Positions 1 to 10,590 of a stretch of DNA of 64,000 nucleotides are shown piece by piece. Position numbers and translations under genes: made by a program. Origin of the DNA: Durusdinium trenchii (Eukaryota; Sar; Dinophyceae; Suessiales; Symbiodiniaceae); assembly GCA_963970005.1 (NCBI GenBank), contig CAXAMN010018613.1:31611-95610 (forward strand). The letters run 5' to 3'. Numbering within the stretch: the stretch's first letter is position 1; every line of letters starts with the position of its first letter. Under the pieces are notes generated by a model that had not been told where the DNA came from, searched no databases, and saw only the letters and a program-made list of their open reading frames with translations.

Positions 1-544
1 CAGTCATCTGGGAAATCAACCAAGATTGGCTGTTGGATGTGATCCTTGAGATAGCCGGCTTCTTGGATCTCAGCAAACCTGTAGTGGCACTAGGATTGCC
101 CACTGTCATGGTGAGATTTTGCAAGATGCACTCCGTTGTCGAGGCGAAGGTGTTCTGCATGGCGGCCTTGTTTTTGTGGCCTGATTGGGGTGGCCTCGAT
201 GCTCCACCCCCGTGAATTTTCACCACTTCTGGCCCAGGTGCGCCAAGGGCGGATCCATCCACGGCCGAAGGGTGAGGTGTTGCAAAATTTTGCTCCTGCG
301 TTGGAGTCTGAACCTCATGAACAAAAGAACTGGTCCCCGCACTCTTGTTAGAGGTGTCCCTGGAAATGTTTTGAGAAATGTACTGCAAATGGTGTTGTGA
401 CCTTTCCCCTGCACAAGTGTCCATTTGCTGAGTCCCCGCCGGTGCTGGGTTTGAGGCAGCGCGGCAAACCAAATGTGTGGTTGGTGCTCCTTCAAAATCG
501 TCATCGGGGACCGGCACCTGGAGTCCCTGAAACCCTTGTGGCAT
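1..544 (-). CDS. Partial ORF downstream of the coiled-coil retroelement ORF; runs off the left edge
   Basis: Reading leftward from an ATG at 544-542, the frame stays open to base 1 (about 181 codons) and its end lies outside the window. It starts MPQGFQGLQVPVPDDDF and is rich in Ser, Thr, Pro and Gln, so it looks disordered, with no domain visible in this part. It lies 10 bases past the stop of the coiled-coil ORF (555-1532) and in a different frame. That order fits a two-ORF non-LTR element, in which the second ORF would carry endonuclease and reverse transcriptase further left, or a frameshifted continuation of the same protein. The open frame is seen; the retroelement reading is inference. 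Confidence 0.4.
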   Translation of the reverse strand, partial: MPQGFQGLQVPVPDDDFEGAPTTHLVCRAASNPAPAGTQQMDTCAGERSQHHLQYISQNISRDTSNKSAGTSSFVHEVQTPTQEQNFATPHPSAVDGSALGAPGPEVVKIHGGGASRPPQSGHKNKAAMQNTFASTTECILQNLTMTVGNPSATTGLLRSKKPAISRITSNSQSWLISQMT

Positions 545-554
545 GGTGTGCGTG

Positions 555-1532
555 TTACCCATCCGACCCTGGAGGTGCTGTCTTGGCCGGGCTGTCTGTT
601 TTCCTGCGCTTGGAGAGGTCACCATCCGTGTCATTGGGTCGCTTGAGGAGCCCATGAAGCTGTGTCTTCTGCTCATCCGATAGTGAGACTCCAAGATTGG
701 CTACAAAGGTTTCCACTGCCGCAGGCAGTGTGTCGATGTCCATGCCGGAATCCAAGTCTGCTTGCTTCGTCTCCTTGTTGACGGCCTTCATGTAGTCCTC
801 GGATAACAGCTTAAGGGCTTGTTGTCCTTCATTGAGCTTTTGTTGAAGGTCCTGCATTTCTTGGAGAAGGGTTTGGTATTGGAGCTTGGTTTGATCAAGC
901 TTCTCTTGTAGCTGAGTTTTCTTCGTAGAGAGGTTTTTGAGGTCGGCGACCTGTCCCTTCAACTTGATGGCAATGTCCTGCTCTGAAGCCGGGGCTGGTG
1001 TCGTGAGGCGGGTTACCACCTCTTGGACCTGTGCCGGAAGTGCTGCCATGTGTGTTTTCAGCATCTCATGGAGATCGGGCTCTGGCGGTTTCTTGGGGCC
1101 AATGCCGAGGTGCTGGAGTTTGTCCTGTAGTTCATGGGACACGCCACTCCAGACTGGTTCAAGGAGGTCCGTGGCTTCCTTCTGGATTTTGGTTTTCTTC
1201 AAAGGCTTCAGCTTGCCAAGGCCGGGTGGTGTTTCCAGCCAGGAGGCTTGTTGTCTTGCTTCCGTTTTCGTGGGTCTGCCTTGACCTTTGCCCTTGCCCG
1301 TGCCACCCTGGATGACCGTGAGAGCTGGCCACCATGCGCCACATTGGCGGCATCTGGTGTCGGGCTTGAGCTTGTCCTGCCATATCCAGTTGGTGCACTG
1401 GCTTTGCCGGCAAGTGACATAGCTCCTGCACCATGAGGTAGCCCTGAAGGCCGTCATAGTCCAGGGTTCGAGACACCTCAAGGATGTGCTAGTAGAGCTT
1501 GAAGTAGGCAAAGATCGGATCACCGAACACAA
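555..1532 (-). CDS. Retroelement ORF1-like protein: CxxC knuckle plus coiled coil
   Basis: The open frame is 325 codons. The first ~45 residues read as noise. From about residue 46 it has a Cys motif (CTNWIW then CRQCGAWW), a basic Gly/Lys stretch, and from about residue 190 a heptad-like helical stretch rich in Leu, Gln and Lys (KTQLQEKLDQTKLQYQTLL, then QEMQDLQQKLNEGQQALKLL). The tail is basic and contains KRRK, a possible nuclear signal. Zinc knuckle plus coiled coil plus basic tail is the architecture of non-LTR ORF1 RNA-binding proteins. A coding-like frame continues upstream in another phase (LDYDGLQGYLMVQELC, near 1476-1420), so a frameshift lies near 1420 and the gene is probably dead. 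Function is inferred from architecture only. Confidence 0.5.
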   Translation of the reverse strand: MCSVIRSLPTSSSTSTSLRCLEPWTMTAFRATSWCRSYVTCRQSQCTNWIWQDKLKPDTRCRQCGAWWPALTVIQGGTGKGKGQGRPTKTEARQQASWLETPPGLGKLKPLKKTKIQKEATDLLEPVWSGVSHELQDKLQHLGIGPKKPPEPDLHEMLKTHMAALPAQVQEVVTRLTTPAPASEQDIAIKLKGQVADLKNLSTKKTQLQEKLDQTKLQYQTLLQEMQDLQQKLNEGQQALKLLSEDYMKAVNKETKQADLDSGMDIDTLPAAVETFVANLGVSLSDEQKTQLHGLLKRPNDTDGDLSKRRKTDSPAKTAPPGSDG

Positions 1533-1790
1533 TCAGGCCCAGGAGAGTGTCAGAGCTGAAGTGCCAGTCACCTCCAGTTCCCCGAGGAGGTTGTGGCGAG
1601 ATCAGCCAGGTGCCGAAGAGGTCAACAATAGCGGCCAAGGGGTAGACCAAGATTGCGGGCAATGAATGTGTTGTAATCGGTGATGGCCGAGCTCGAGGTG
1701 ATGGCAAACTCCCGGCTATGTTCGAAAGGGGAGTTCCACACTAGGTGGACTTGACGGGCTGCCACCTTGAGAGCTTAACGGCCTTGAGCC

Positions 1791-1824
1791 ATGTATGTAT
1801 GTATGTATGTATGTATGTATGTAT
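1791..1824. repeat. (ATGT)n microsatellite followed by T-run
   Basis: About eight copies of ATGT end in TTTTTTT. On the minus strand this reads A-run then (ATAC)n, similar to the 3' tail of a short retroposed sequence. It interrupts the minus-strand module protein. Confidence 0.85.
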
Positions 1825-1904
1825 TTTTTTCCTAGAGGTGTGTGCACGGTGCCATTTTGGCAGGTCTCCTAGGCCTTATGCCTCAGTGAGTGGAGCACCA
1901 CTTC

Positions 1905-2470
1905 TCAGAAGTAGTCCACAGTCATGTTGCCTCCTGCTTCGTCATCGGTAGCCTCTTGGCTCTCGTCCAGCTGAGTTGAGAAGTGCAACCTCCTTAAGTG
2001 GCATGGGTCCAGAGCCGGTGCTGACTCCTGGGTTGCTGTTCGGTGGTGGAGGCTGGCTGTCTTCGTCAGGGGTGCTGGAGTCTTCTGTCTTCTTTTTGAA
2101 GTATTCACTGAGTGGCAGGGAGGCTTTCATGCCTGCTCCTCTGCAAGGTTTGAGGAGGGCTTGTGTGGAGATGACTCTCCTTTCGCCATCAAGGTGCCAC
2201 TGGGTGCCACATTGAGTGCATCGTACACGATCTCCCTTCTGCCAGAGTTTGTGGCTGGAGTGTCCCGGATGGGTATCAGTGAAGGCTTGGTCAATGCACT
2301 GACTGGTGATGAACTGTTGAAAGGTCGGCTCATTGATCCTTTTGTGGATATTGATGCCACACGCGAGGCACTTCAGATAGCCTGTGGTTTCAGCATACTG
2401 GTGCTCGGTGTGGGCCGGCGGGGTCTGGGTTTGGTGATGCAGCAGGTCTTTGATGTGTATGTATGTATGT
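1905..2470 (-). pseudogene. CxxC-module retroelement protein, module copy 3 (partial)
   Basis: On the minus strand the frame reads QYAETTGYLKCLACGINIHK, then a second Cys pair (VRCTQCGTQW about 60 residues on), then a Ser/Pro-rich linker. The same order of ETxGYxKCxxC, a His-rich spacer, CxxCG and a variable linker occurs in copies 1 and 2. Two CxxC pairs suggest a zinc ribbon. The upstream ~150-residue part of the module is absent here. The frame is broken by microsatellites at both ends. I associate such modules with multi-copy proteins of Symbiodinium-type genomes, probably mobile-element encoded; no function is known to me. Confidence 0.5.
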
Positions 2471-2490
2471 ATGTATGTATGTATGTATGT
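2456..2490. repeat. (TGTA)n microsatellite
   Basis: About nine TGTA units are followed by TTTTATTTTTTAA. This is the second such tract in the module array. Confidence 0.85.
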
Positions 2491-2657
2491 TTTATTTTTT
2501 AATAGGGAGGCTCTTTTGTGACTGCTGAACGAAGGGTCTTATTGACCCTGCTGCCGCCGCTCCAGCCAGAGGTGGTTCTAGAAGAAGTCGACCATCACTG
2601 TGTCCTCCTCGTCCTTTGTGTGGTCACTTGTTGTGGCCTCGTCCGGCTGGGTAGGCA

Positions 2658-4475
2658 TCATAGCGACGTCGGCATTGAGAGTGAGTTCTTCCGCCTCGCC
2701 AGGACGTCGGTGCTCTCGGGATGTCGACTGGGACTGGGTGTGCCTCTTGTGGCTTCTCGAGTTGGAGTGGTGGGGCCAGGTTCGGTGTTGGCCCCTGGAC
2801 GCAGGACAGATGTATCTGATACATCTGTTTTCAAGCCCTTGTGGCGCCAGAAATGCTGGGCAGACCGGAGTGCATCGTCTACATCCTGGCCTGCGTTGGC
2901 GGTGGCCTTTGATGCTTGGGGTCCCGCGCTGGCAGTTTGGCTGGACAGTTGAGTAGGAAAGTATGTCCTCAAGCCTGGGGCTCCTTTGCATTCCTTTTTC
3001 AAGGTTTGCGTGATGATCAGCCTATTGTCTTTGTCCGTGAGGACTGCCAAGCCACAGTGTTTGCAAGTGACTTTGGTGCCAAGTTGCCACAAACAATGGG
3101 TGGCGTGCCCAATGGCCTCCCCTTTGTAGGCTTCATCGATGCAAGGACTGTTGATTGAGAATGGCACTTCCACAATGCTGGCACTTGATATAGCCCGCTG
3201 TCTCAATGAAATGGTATTGGCCAGCGGTGCGCTCAGGTGGTTGGTTTTGGAGCAACTCCTGGATGAGCTGGGTTCTGGTGGCCTTCTTTGGGATCTTGGC
3301 CTCAAGCTGGTCTTTGCTGTCTGCGGGGGGGCTGGTGTTGAGCTTGCTCTCGCAGGGTTCATTCAGCTTCTGTTCAATGGTCACGGCCCTTGATGGATAC
3401 GCGTGCTGCAGAGGGCACATTGGTAGCCCCTTCTGTGCTTGGCCCATTGATGACCCTCTGCTGTTGGTGGTTCGGTGCATTTGTTGACAAGCCTCTTCTT
3501 GTATTGTTTGGTGTTGGTGGCCTGAGACCGCTTGTCGTGGATAGTGCGAAGGATCCTTGTGGATGGCGCAGATCCTCTCAACCGCCTGGGTATAAACCTG
3601 CGTACGGTCATCATCAAGAGCCTGCAGCCATTCTTCCTTTGTGTGGTCACACAGCTCTTTGGCTCTTTCCCATGCAGTCAGGCCCGCATCACGCTGTCGT
3701 CGACGAAGATGTGGCTCAGCCCCAGGCTGGTCTGGAGTTCAAGCTTGGGCGCCGACATAAAGAGCAATGACTTTCTTCTTGTTTTCAATGTGGTGCAAGG
3801 CATCAAGGTCTTGGTAGTTGTGATGGCGCTTGGCGCCAGTCCAAGCATCCCAAACTGCCACCAATTGTACCACCAGCTTGATGGGCTGGTTGGTGCGCTG
3901 GGCCAAGTCATGCATACCGTAGTAGAGTGCCCTGGCTTTGGTTTGCTGTCCAGGTGGTAGGCCTGTGATTGCCGCAACTCATTGGAGCTGGCCCATGCTG
4001 AGAGTGTGGAGGCACAAAGCAAAGACCCAACCTTGGGATCTGGTGTCATAGGTAGTTGACGCGGCGTCAATGGTGACGACATAGCCTCCATGATCCGCAA
4101 GATCTAGTACTTCGAGATGCTGCCAAAGCCCGTGCCCTCGCGCTCATATCTGATCCATCCTCTCGACCACAGTGGATCCTCATCCTGATTGGTGACCCTC
4201 TCGGTCCAGGAGATGGGAAATGTAGTTGGCCCCGTCCACGGTGATGGAGGTCCGGGGCTTGGCACAGAGGGCATTTGTCATCAGTGGACTGGTGTACCTG
4301 ATGGCCCCTTGAACCCATGTCTTCAAAGCTGTGGTTTGTTCTTTCTTGGCCTTGCGCTGGATCTGTGTGTACACATGCCAGTCTAGCCCGTCTCGTAGGT
4401 GCTGACAGTGTTTGTGTTGGCGGAGTTGCCGCATGCGCTGGTGGGTCGCAGAATGGCTTCGATCTTCCACCATGG
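2658..4475 (-). pseudogene. CxxC-module retroelement protein, module copy 2 (frameshifted)
   Basis: Read right to left, this copy has a basic stretch (4473-4180, including QIQRKAKKEQTTALKTW), a block homologous to copy 1 (FALCLHTLSMG near 4010; then near 3690 a LRRRQRD..LTAWERAK motif matching LRKRQRDTALAAWERAN of copy 1), YQCALCSTRIH near 3420, YIKCQHCG near 3190 and VTCKHCGLAVL near 3060, and ends in a Ser/Thr/Pro-rich tail with a stop at 2658. At least three frame changes and stops are needed to follow it, so it is not translatable as one protein. Spacing to the matching motifs of copy 1 is about 1.5 kb, which indicates tandem duplication of the module. Confidence 0.5.
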
Positions 4476-4554
4476 TTCAGTCAGATCCAGTTCCAGTTCT
4501 GGCCCATTCCCATAGTCTTGGAGCTCTCGGTGCCGTGAATTGCCAGATATGTGA

Positions 4555-5587
4555 TCACTGCTGCCATGGGTCCCTTGACCTGGTACCAGGGATGCTGTTG
4601 TTGTTGTTGTAGATGCTGTTGGAGTTGTGTCTGTTGAAAGTCTCCTCATTGGCTCTCTTGTGGACAGAGCCTTGGCACTTGGTGCACTTGAAGTAGCCGG
4701 TTGTCTCCGCGAAGGCATACTCATTCTGAGCGGCTGGGTGTTGCTGCTGGAGTCGTAGGATCTCTGCAATTTTTTGAGAATTGGCTGGCTTTTTGCCAAT
4801 GGCTTTGTTGGGTGGCAAATCTGGTTCTCGGGCCTCGGAACTGAGTTGTGGACACGGCTTTTGAAGGCGCTGCTCGATAGTGGCCCGTGTATCCCTGGTG
4901 GATTCGAGCCTGACAGGTTTGGCATTGACAGCCACTTCTGTGGTTTCCACTGGTGTTGCCCTTCAGTCCACGGCCGCTTGCATTGTTGGACCAAGCGTTT
5001 CTTGTATTGCTTGGCGGCCCTGCTCTTTTGATGGGCTTGTCATGGATGTAGTGCTGAGGATCCTGGAAAATCCTCTGGGGCTTGTTGGCTGCGTGCTGGT
5101 AAATCTTGGTGTGGTCCTTGTCCAGAGTCTGTTACCAGTCCTCCTGCTGCTTGCTGTATATAGTGTTGGCTCGCTCCCAGGCTGCCAGGGCAGTGTCCCG
5201 CTGGCGCTTCCTGAGGTGGTGTTCTGAGGCCGGCGCATCCGGTCTGCTTTGTTGCTTGCTGATGTAGAGAGGTGTGACCCGCTTGAAGAGGTCGCCCTCC
5301 AATCCTTGGGCAAGGTCATGGAAACCTTTGCGCTTGGTTGGGGATGTCCATCCTTCCCAAACCGATGCCAACTGCGCGATCACAGTGACTCTGGATTGGA
5401 CATAGGTAGGCAAGGTGATCAGGCCCTGGAAAAGGGCTCTGGCTTTGCTTTGATGTCCGGGCTGGAGTGTGCCTAGGGAGTGGGATTGTAGGCACAGCGC
5501 GAAAATCAAGGCCTGAGCCCTGGGATCACCAGAGGAAGGCGTGGTGGCTTTTTTGGTTCGTAATGATGTATTTTTCCTTTTAGTCAA
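4555..5587 (-). pseudogene. CxxC-module retroelement protein, module copy 1 (frameshifted)
   Basis: The right-hand 456 bases form one open frame of 151 codons. It contains GDPRAQALIFALCLQSHSLG and ends with LRKRQRDTALAAWERAN, a charged helical motif. After a frame change the module continues with a Pro/Lys-rich linker and then YAFAETTGYFKCTKCQGSVH near 4710-4660, the CxxC part. The segment then runs into Asn-rich sequence and a stop. The homologous block order recurs in copy 2. The product is unknown; decay by frameshift is clear. Confidence 0.5.
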
Positions 5588-5589
5588 GG

Positions 5590-7260
5590 GCTAAGTATTC
5601 AAGCGCTAAGCGCTCATCAACTTTCACTACTCCTATCTTTCTCTCTTGCCTTATTTGTGTTTTCCTCTTTCTGTTCTTTCTTCTTTTCAAAGGCCCGTTA
5701 GGTGGCTAATCAGGTTTTGACACCGTAATTTGCCGCTCGCGCGGCAGACATGCACGCCCCTACACACATCTGTTTTTTCTTGCCCTCTTCGTTTCTCTTT
5801 TTCTTTTCTCTTTTCTTTTCTTGTCTAAGGCTTGTCAGGTGACTACTCAGGTTTTGAAGGACTAAAAGAGTGCTCCACTTCCGACTCTTTGCGCCGATAA
5901 TCGGCCAATTGTGTGTGTGCCACCCTCCGGAACCAGGAGGATTCCCTTACCGCTTCTTTTTCTACCGGGGGTGGCAGCAGGAACGAGAGTCTGCCACCAA
6001 CGAAGACGCTCTCGCTTTCCTGGTGATACTGGGACTGATCCTCCCAGCGTACCTGCCTCGAACACACTGACACCACTGGTCCACCCTGCCGCTGATTTTT
6101 GATGTCATGGTCCTCAAAACCCAATTCCTGCTGATTGCAGCCGCGCCGTTGCCACCGCAGATTTTGCAACAATTTTGTTGAAGCACCTTCAACCCCGCGG
6201 ACTCAGCCACCTTTCCGTTATGCCATTCCTTTCTCTGTGGGTTACCTCACTGGATGAACCTTTATCTAATTGTGTGTGTGTACAGGACACCTTCTAATTT
6301 ATATACATTGCGGCTGCGTCGCAAATAAATTCATCGAGAGACCTTCGGAAGCAAGACCTTCAAGAGAGCAATGTTTATTGACAAGCTTGGCATTGCTTTT
6401 TCGAAGTCCCTTTTCGGGGTACTACGAGCATGCATGGGCCTTCGAAGAGTGAGATCTTCGCTGTGTAGTGGAGAGGTTTTAGCCTGCTTTGCCAGACCGT
6501 GTTTGGACTTGTTCTGCCGCAGCTCAGGTGTGAACTTCGAGTTGTCATTCCTTCTTCCACCTGGTGCGGGTTTGGGTGTCCCAAATAGATGTTTTTCTTC
6601 AAAAACAAAGAAGAATGCAGTGCAATTTGTGCCTTGATCCACTTGATTCAGACCCTTTCTCGTCACCGTTAAGCCAAATTCTGCGGTATGGCGTGCTATA
6701 GCTGAGGTTGTCACAACTGACTGTTGGTGTGACACTCACAAGGGCTGATGGCTTGAGGCCCAAGAAACACGATGGCAAAGTATTTGGTCATTGGTCGCAT
6801 CGGTGGCTTTAGGGGAGCGCTGTCATGTGAGTGCACCTCTAGTTTTGTCTAAGCAAACGCAGAACAGAAATTTCATGAGCATTTTGATTTGTTTTGTCTC
6901 CTTGGCCGGTCTTCGATTCTTTTAAGGCTACAAAGCCTATGGTAGGTGGACCACGCGCATTTTGCCACTGACGCCGGGATCACGCAGGGGGAGTCGTGGA
7001 AAGTAGCCGGGACTCCATTTTAGGTTTTGAGGTAGTTGTGAGGGTGTTTCAGGCCAGAGGAAAGACTCTCCTCACTCACTTGGTGTTCAGCTGTGATTCA
7101 AAGACTTGCCTCAACACTGGCCTCGCCGTACTGCAGCACCAGTAGCTCGTGTCCTTTTTCCAACCTCTCAACAACCCCCAAAGAAACTACGCCCAAAAAG
7201 GCTGGACTAGTGGCATTGAAAGCACGATTCGTCAGCAACCATTGGATGGGATATTCTCAG
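5590..7260. other. No gene recognised; pyrimidine-rich duplicated segment at the left
   Basis: Two similar pyrimidine-rich stretches (about 5635-5725 and 5785-5862) each end in a variant of GTSAGGTGRCTANTCAGGTTTTGA, that is, T/C-run, GGC(C/T)xGT, CAGGTTTTGA. The rest shows only short unsupported open frames on both strands. Confidence 0.4.
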
Positions 7261-7264
7261 AGCA

Positions 7265-7265
<1 letters not shown>

Positions 7266-7306
<41 letters not shown>
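7266..7306. repeat. (CT)n microsatellite
   Basis: About 40 bases of CT dinucleotide with one T interruption. The Ser/Leu-rich frames across it are artefacts. Confidence 0.9.
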
Positions 7307-7309
7307 AGT

Positions 7310-8440
7310 ATGGGAGATGATCGAGAAAGCTATTGGTTGTGATGATTGCTGGGTTATAGAAGTTGCTTGAGGCCATGGGAGGGTATATAATCACACAGGA
7401 AGATTTGGAATGACAAAACAACCCAGACGAATCCTGGAACCACCCACCAGAGGTAGAGGATAAGCGTCAATGTCGCGTGTCCTTCTTCGAACACAGAAGA
7501 GCTCACACTCTGCCCGCCTCGCACTTTAGTCTTGGCAGTAGTAACACTATAGCCTATAGCGTTGTTTAATTTGACTCTGGCACCCTGGTTTCTCAGAAGA
7601 CCTCACTTTATAAGGCTTTTGAGAAGGTAAGAGCAAAGATACTCATTGCAACCTCTGATTTTTGAGTAAAGCCAGGCTCATTGACACAGCTTGGGTCAGA
7701 GCGGTAGTCATATAAATGTCATATTCTTCTCATGTCAATAGGTCGAACTGAGGCGCATTCCTGCGGCTGGTGCTGTAGGCCCTACAGAGGCCAGCTTGCA
7801 TGCCATGGGCCGTGTCAAATTCTATTTGTGTTAACCGGAGATACTATTGTGAACGTAGCAAAATGCACAGGGAGATACTGAGATTTCGAAATCGCCGGTC
7901 AGCTTGTCACATGCGTTGTATGACAATTTCGGGAGACCTGCAACTCTCATTCATGCGGTAAGTAGGCGGTGTGGCTTTGATCGTTAGCCAGAGCTTGCAT
8001 GTGGTTTGGACCAACTTGCTGTAGTGTCTTTTCTTGTTTCACAAGAAAGGATGTTTGCTTTTTGAGGTGACCGTCTCTCCACAGCGCTTACAGGGCCACC
8101 CAGTGAACAGGCTACGTTTGGAGGCACGGCAACAATCCTGAAGCTTCCAAAAGAAATTAATGACGTGAGGGCAAAGAGCACTTGGAAATATGATTTCATG
8201 TTATTTTTCATGTGAAAGTCATCACAAATGACACCGACGACAAAGCATCAGGACATATCAACAAATCCCCGCAGATTACCCAGCAGTGCAGACGCCACGC
8301 AAAATCAAGCAAGGTCAGTGCCCCATTCGCCTCTGTAAGTATTGGGTCAAAGTCAGTCAAAGTCCATGTTTTTTGCAACTGCTTTGTCAGAATCTACAAA
8401 ATTGTCATTGCGACCGCATACGGGGCCACGCTGAATCTCC
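7310..8440. other. Intergenic or intronic; no gene recognised
   Basis: No long open frame or family motif is visible. A possible exon (8273-8333) precedes a GTAAGT at 8334, but no partner exon is evident. Confidence 0.35.
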
Positions 8441-8532
8441 GGACCCAGTTGACCCAGTTGACCCCGGGTCAACTGGGTTCAACTGGGTCAACTGGGTTCA
8501 ACCGGGTCAACTGGTCTCAACCGGGTCAACTG
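8441..8532. repeat. GGGTCAACT tandem repeat with long palindrome
   Basis: The left side carries CCCAGTTGA units and the right side GGGTTCAACT or GGGTCAACT units, so the block folds on itself. Bases 8443-8464 pair with 8466-8488, with one inserted T and a single central base. Similar CAGTTGACC words reappear at 12670-12930. Confidence 0.85.
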
Positions 8533-8534
8533 TG

Positions 8535-9165
8535 TCCACCACCACTAATATCACCGTCACCACCACCACTACTACAACGACAACCACAACGACAACAACA
8601 ACAACAACTACTACTACCACTACCACTACCACTACGACCACGACGACCACAACGACGACGACGACGACGACGACGACTACTACTGCAACTGCTACTGCTA
8701 CTCGTACTACTCGTACTACTACTGCTACTACTGCTACTACTACTGCTACTACTACAACAACAACTACTACTACCACTACTACCACTACTACCACTACTAC
8801 CACTACTACCACTACTACTACTACCACTACTACCACTACTACTACTACTACTCATACTACCACTACAACTACTACTCATACTACCACTACCACTACTACG
8901 ACTACTACTACTACTACCACTACTACCACTACTACCACTACCACTACTACCACTACTTCCACTACTACCACTACTACCACTACTACTACTACTACTGCTA
9001 CTACCACTACTACCACTACTACCACTACTACCACGACTACCACTACCACTACCACTACCACTACGACTACTACTACTACTACTACTGCTACTATACTACC
9101 ACTACTACTACTACGACGACGACTACTACTACGACTACGACTACTACTGCTACTACCACCACCTG
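8535..9165. repeat. Trinucleotide array 1 (CTA/CCA family)
   Basis: About 630 bases consist almost only of ACT, ACC, ACA, ACG and TGC triplets in one register, dominated by CTACTACCA-type combinations. It yields long poly-Thr, poly-Leu (plus) and poly-Val, poly-Ser (minus) frames, which I treat as non-coding. The minus strand is G-rich (GTGGTAGTAGTGG). Confidence 0.9.
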
Positions 9166-9329
9166 CTTCATTTTTTCCCAGTATGCCTTTTCAAGACGAC
9201 CCACTTTCACACGATATAAAGCGGTCATTGCAAGACCTAAGAATTCTTAGGGTCTGGCAACGAGTAGTACTGGGCACGTTCGATCAAAGATGGGGCCCTA
9301 CTAGCGCTAGCCGTAGGATCAGGCAATGT

Positions 9330-9725
9330 AAACGGTAAAAGCCAAGCTCAACACCAGGGGTTCCCTGTTGAGCTTGGATGGAACCCTTTTCATCTGACAG
9401 GTTGAGAACTCTCCAGATCTAAACAGGTGACCCATGCGCTGGCAACATCGTACTCACAGACAGTCTAGACAACTTGGATGGAACCCTTTCCTCTGACAAG
9501 TTGAGAACTCTCCAGATCTAAACAGGTGACCCGTGCGCCGGCAACATCGTAGGTGTAAAATAAGGTCGTCTGAACGGTAAAAACCAAGCTCAACACTAGG
9601 GGTCCCGTGTTGAGCTTGGATGGAACCCTTTCCTCTGACAAGTTGGGAACTCTCCAGATCTGAACAGGTCACCCGTGCACCGGCAACGTCGTACTCACAG
9701 ACAGTCTAGACACCGTGTCGTTTTC
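9330..9725. repeat. Three copies of a 110-135 bp hairpin-bearing repeat
   Basis: Copies start near 9342, 9474 and 9583 and share GATGGAACCCTTT, GAACTCTCCAGATCT, AACAGGT(G/C)ACCC and CCGGCAAC blocks. The first and third begin with a hairpin of AAGCTCAACA or AAGCTCAACAC arms (9344-9375 and 9586-9617). The second lacks the left arm. Copies 1 and 3 end with ACTCACAGACAGTCTAGAC. Confidence 0.85.
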
Positions 9726-9739
9726 TAGCACTACTTTGG

Positions 9740-9985
9740 TGCCTTTTGTAATTGGTTGGCTTACAACTTGACTTATAACTTGGCTATCTGGACTTACAAC
9801 CCAGTCAAGCATACTTATAACCATGCTACGTGAGATATTTTGAGTTATAAGTGATGCACACTTTACAAGTGACTTGCATCTGGTTAGGTGGGTTGTAAGT
9901 GGACTTAGGTTCAACGAGAATCCAACGTGGCAAGTGGTTGTAAGTGGACTTAGCTAAGTGAGCTAAGTCCATAGGCTTCTCGTGG
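9740..9985. repeat. Diverged ACTTATAAC / CTAAGTCC repeat region with hairpin
   Basis: Words such as CTTATAAC, CTTACAAC and GTAAGTGGACTTAG recur in both orientations. At 9945-9971, TGGACTTAGCT and AGCTAAGTCCA pair perfectly around a 5-base loop. Related words (CTAAGTCTG, GGTTATAAGTC) return at 11215-11310, just before array 2. Confidence 0.6.
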
Positions 9986-10590
9986 GTTTCCCAATTATGT
10001 AAACTTCTTCACATTTTTTGAGCGTTCCTTTCCACTCTTTTTGTGCGAGGGCATTTCGTTTCTTCTGTCGCTTGCGCGCAGACATTTTCTGCCAGCATTA
10101 TTCCATTCTTTCATTCAACCCTGCTTTTATTCAAGAAACGGGCCAACAACTATCTAAGAAGATATTCGTCAAAGAGCTCAACTCCGACTATGTCAGCTGC
10201 GTCTACGTGTGAACAAAATGGATTAGATCCACCTTGTTTCTGGTCTATCTTGCGCTGGTATATACAAAGAGTTTCCTGCAGGAAGTACTTCAACCAGTCG
10301 ACTCTGGGGCTCTGGGTTTCTTTGACCGGTTTTTGTCAGAACCGGCTGTTTCGTTGGAAGAGGCTCACGTCAAATCTGTTTTGTACTGACAGCATTGTTT
10401 TCAATTTATCAAGCCACACATTTGATGCATTTATCTGCTGCCAAGTTCTTTATTGCGCCAAAAAAATTGAGGCTTCGCTTTGTTACAAAAATATGATGCC
10501 CGCAAAAAAATAGTATGACCCAATTTTTCCAAATTACGATGTCCCTAAAAAAGTTATGGCCCAATTTGGAAAACCGCTCTCGCAAAAAAT
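9986..10590. other. No gene recognised
   Basis: A 156-codon plus-strand open frame (10043-10513) has Cys/Phe-rich composition and no motif. It is not supported as a gene. Confidence 0.3.

Noticed and set aside
1851-1861. GCCATTTTGGC, resembling part of the dinoflagellate spliced leader (CCGTAGCCATTTTGGCTCAAG)
   Set aside because: Only 11 bases match, and the flanking leader bases and donor are absent, so it is neither an SL gene nor a clear SL relic.
2161-3960. Plus-strand frames of 110-145 codons across 2.1-4.0 kb
   Set aside because: They are antisense shadows of the minus-strand CxxC-module protein, whose motifs recur between copies.
8212-9338. 335- and 350-codon plus frames and poly-Val/poly-Ser minus frames over array 1
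   Set aside because: Their length comes entirely from a triplet array in one register; all frames are open at once.
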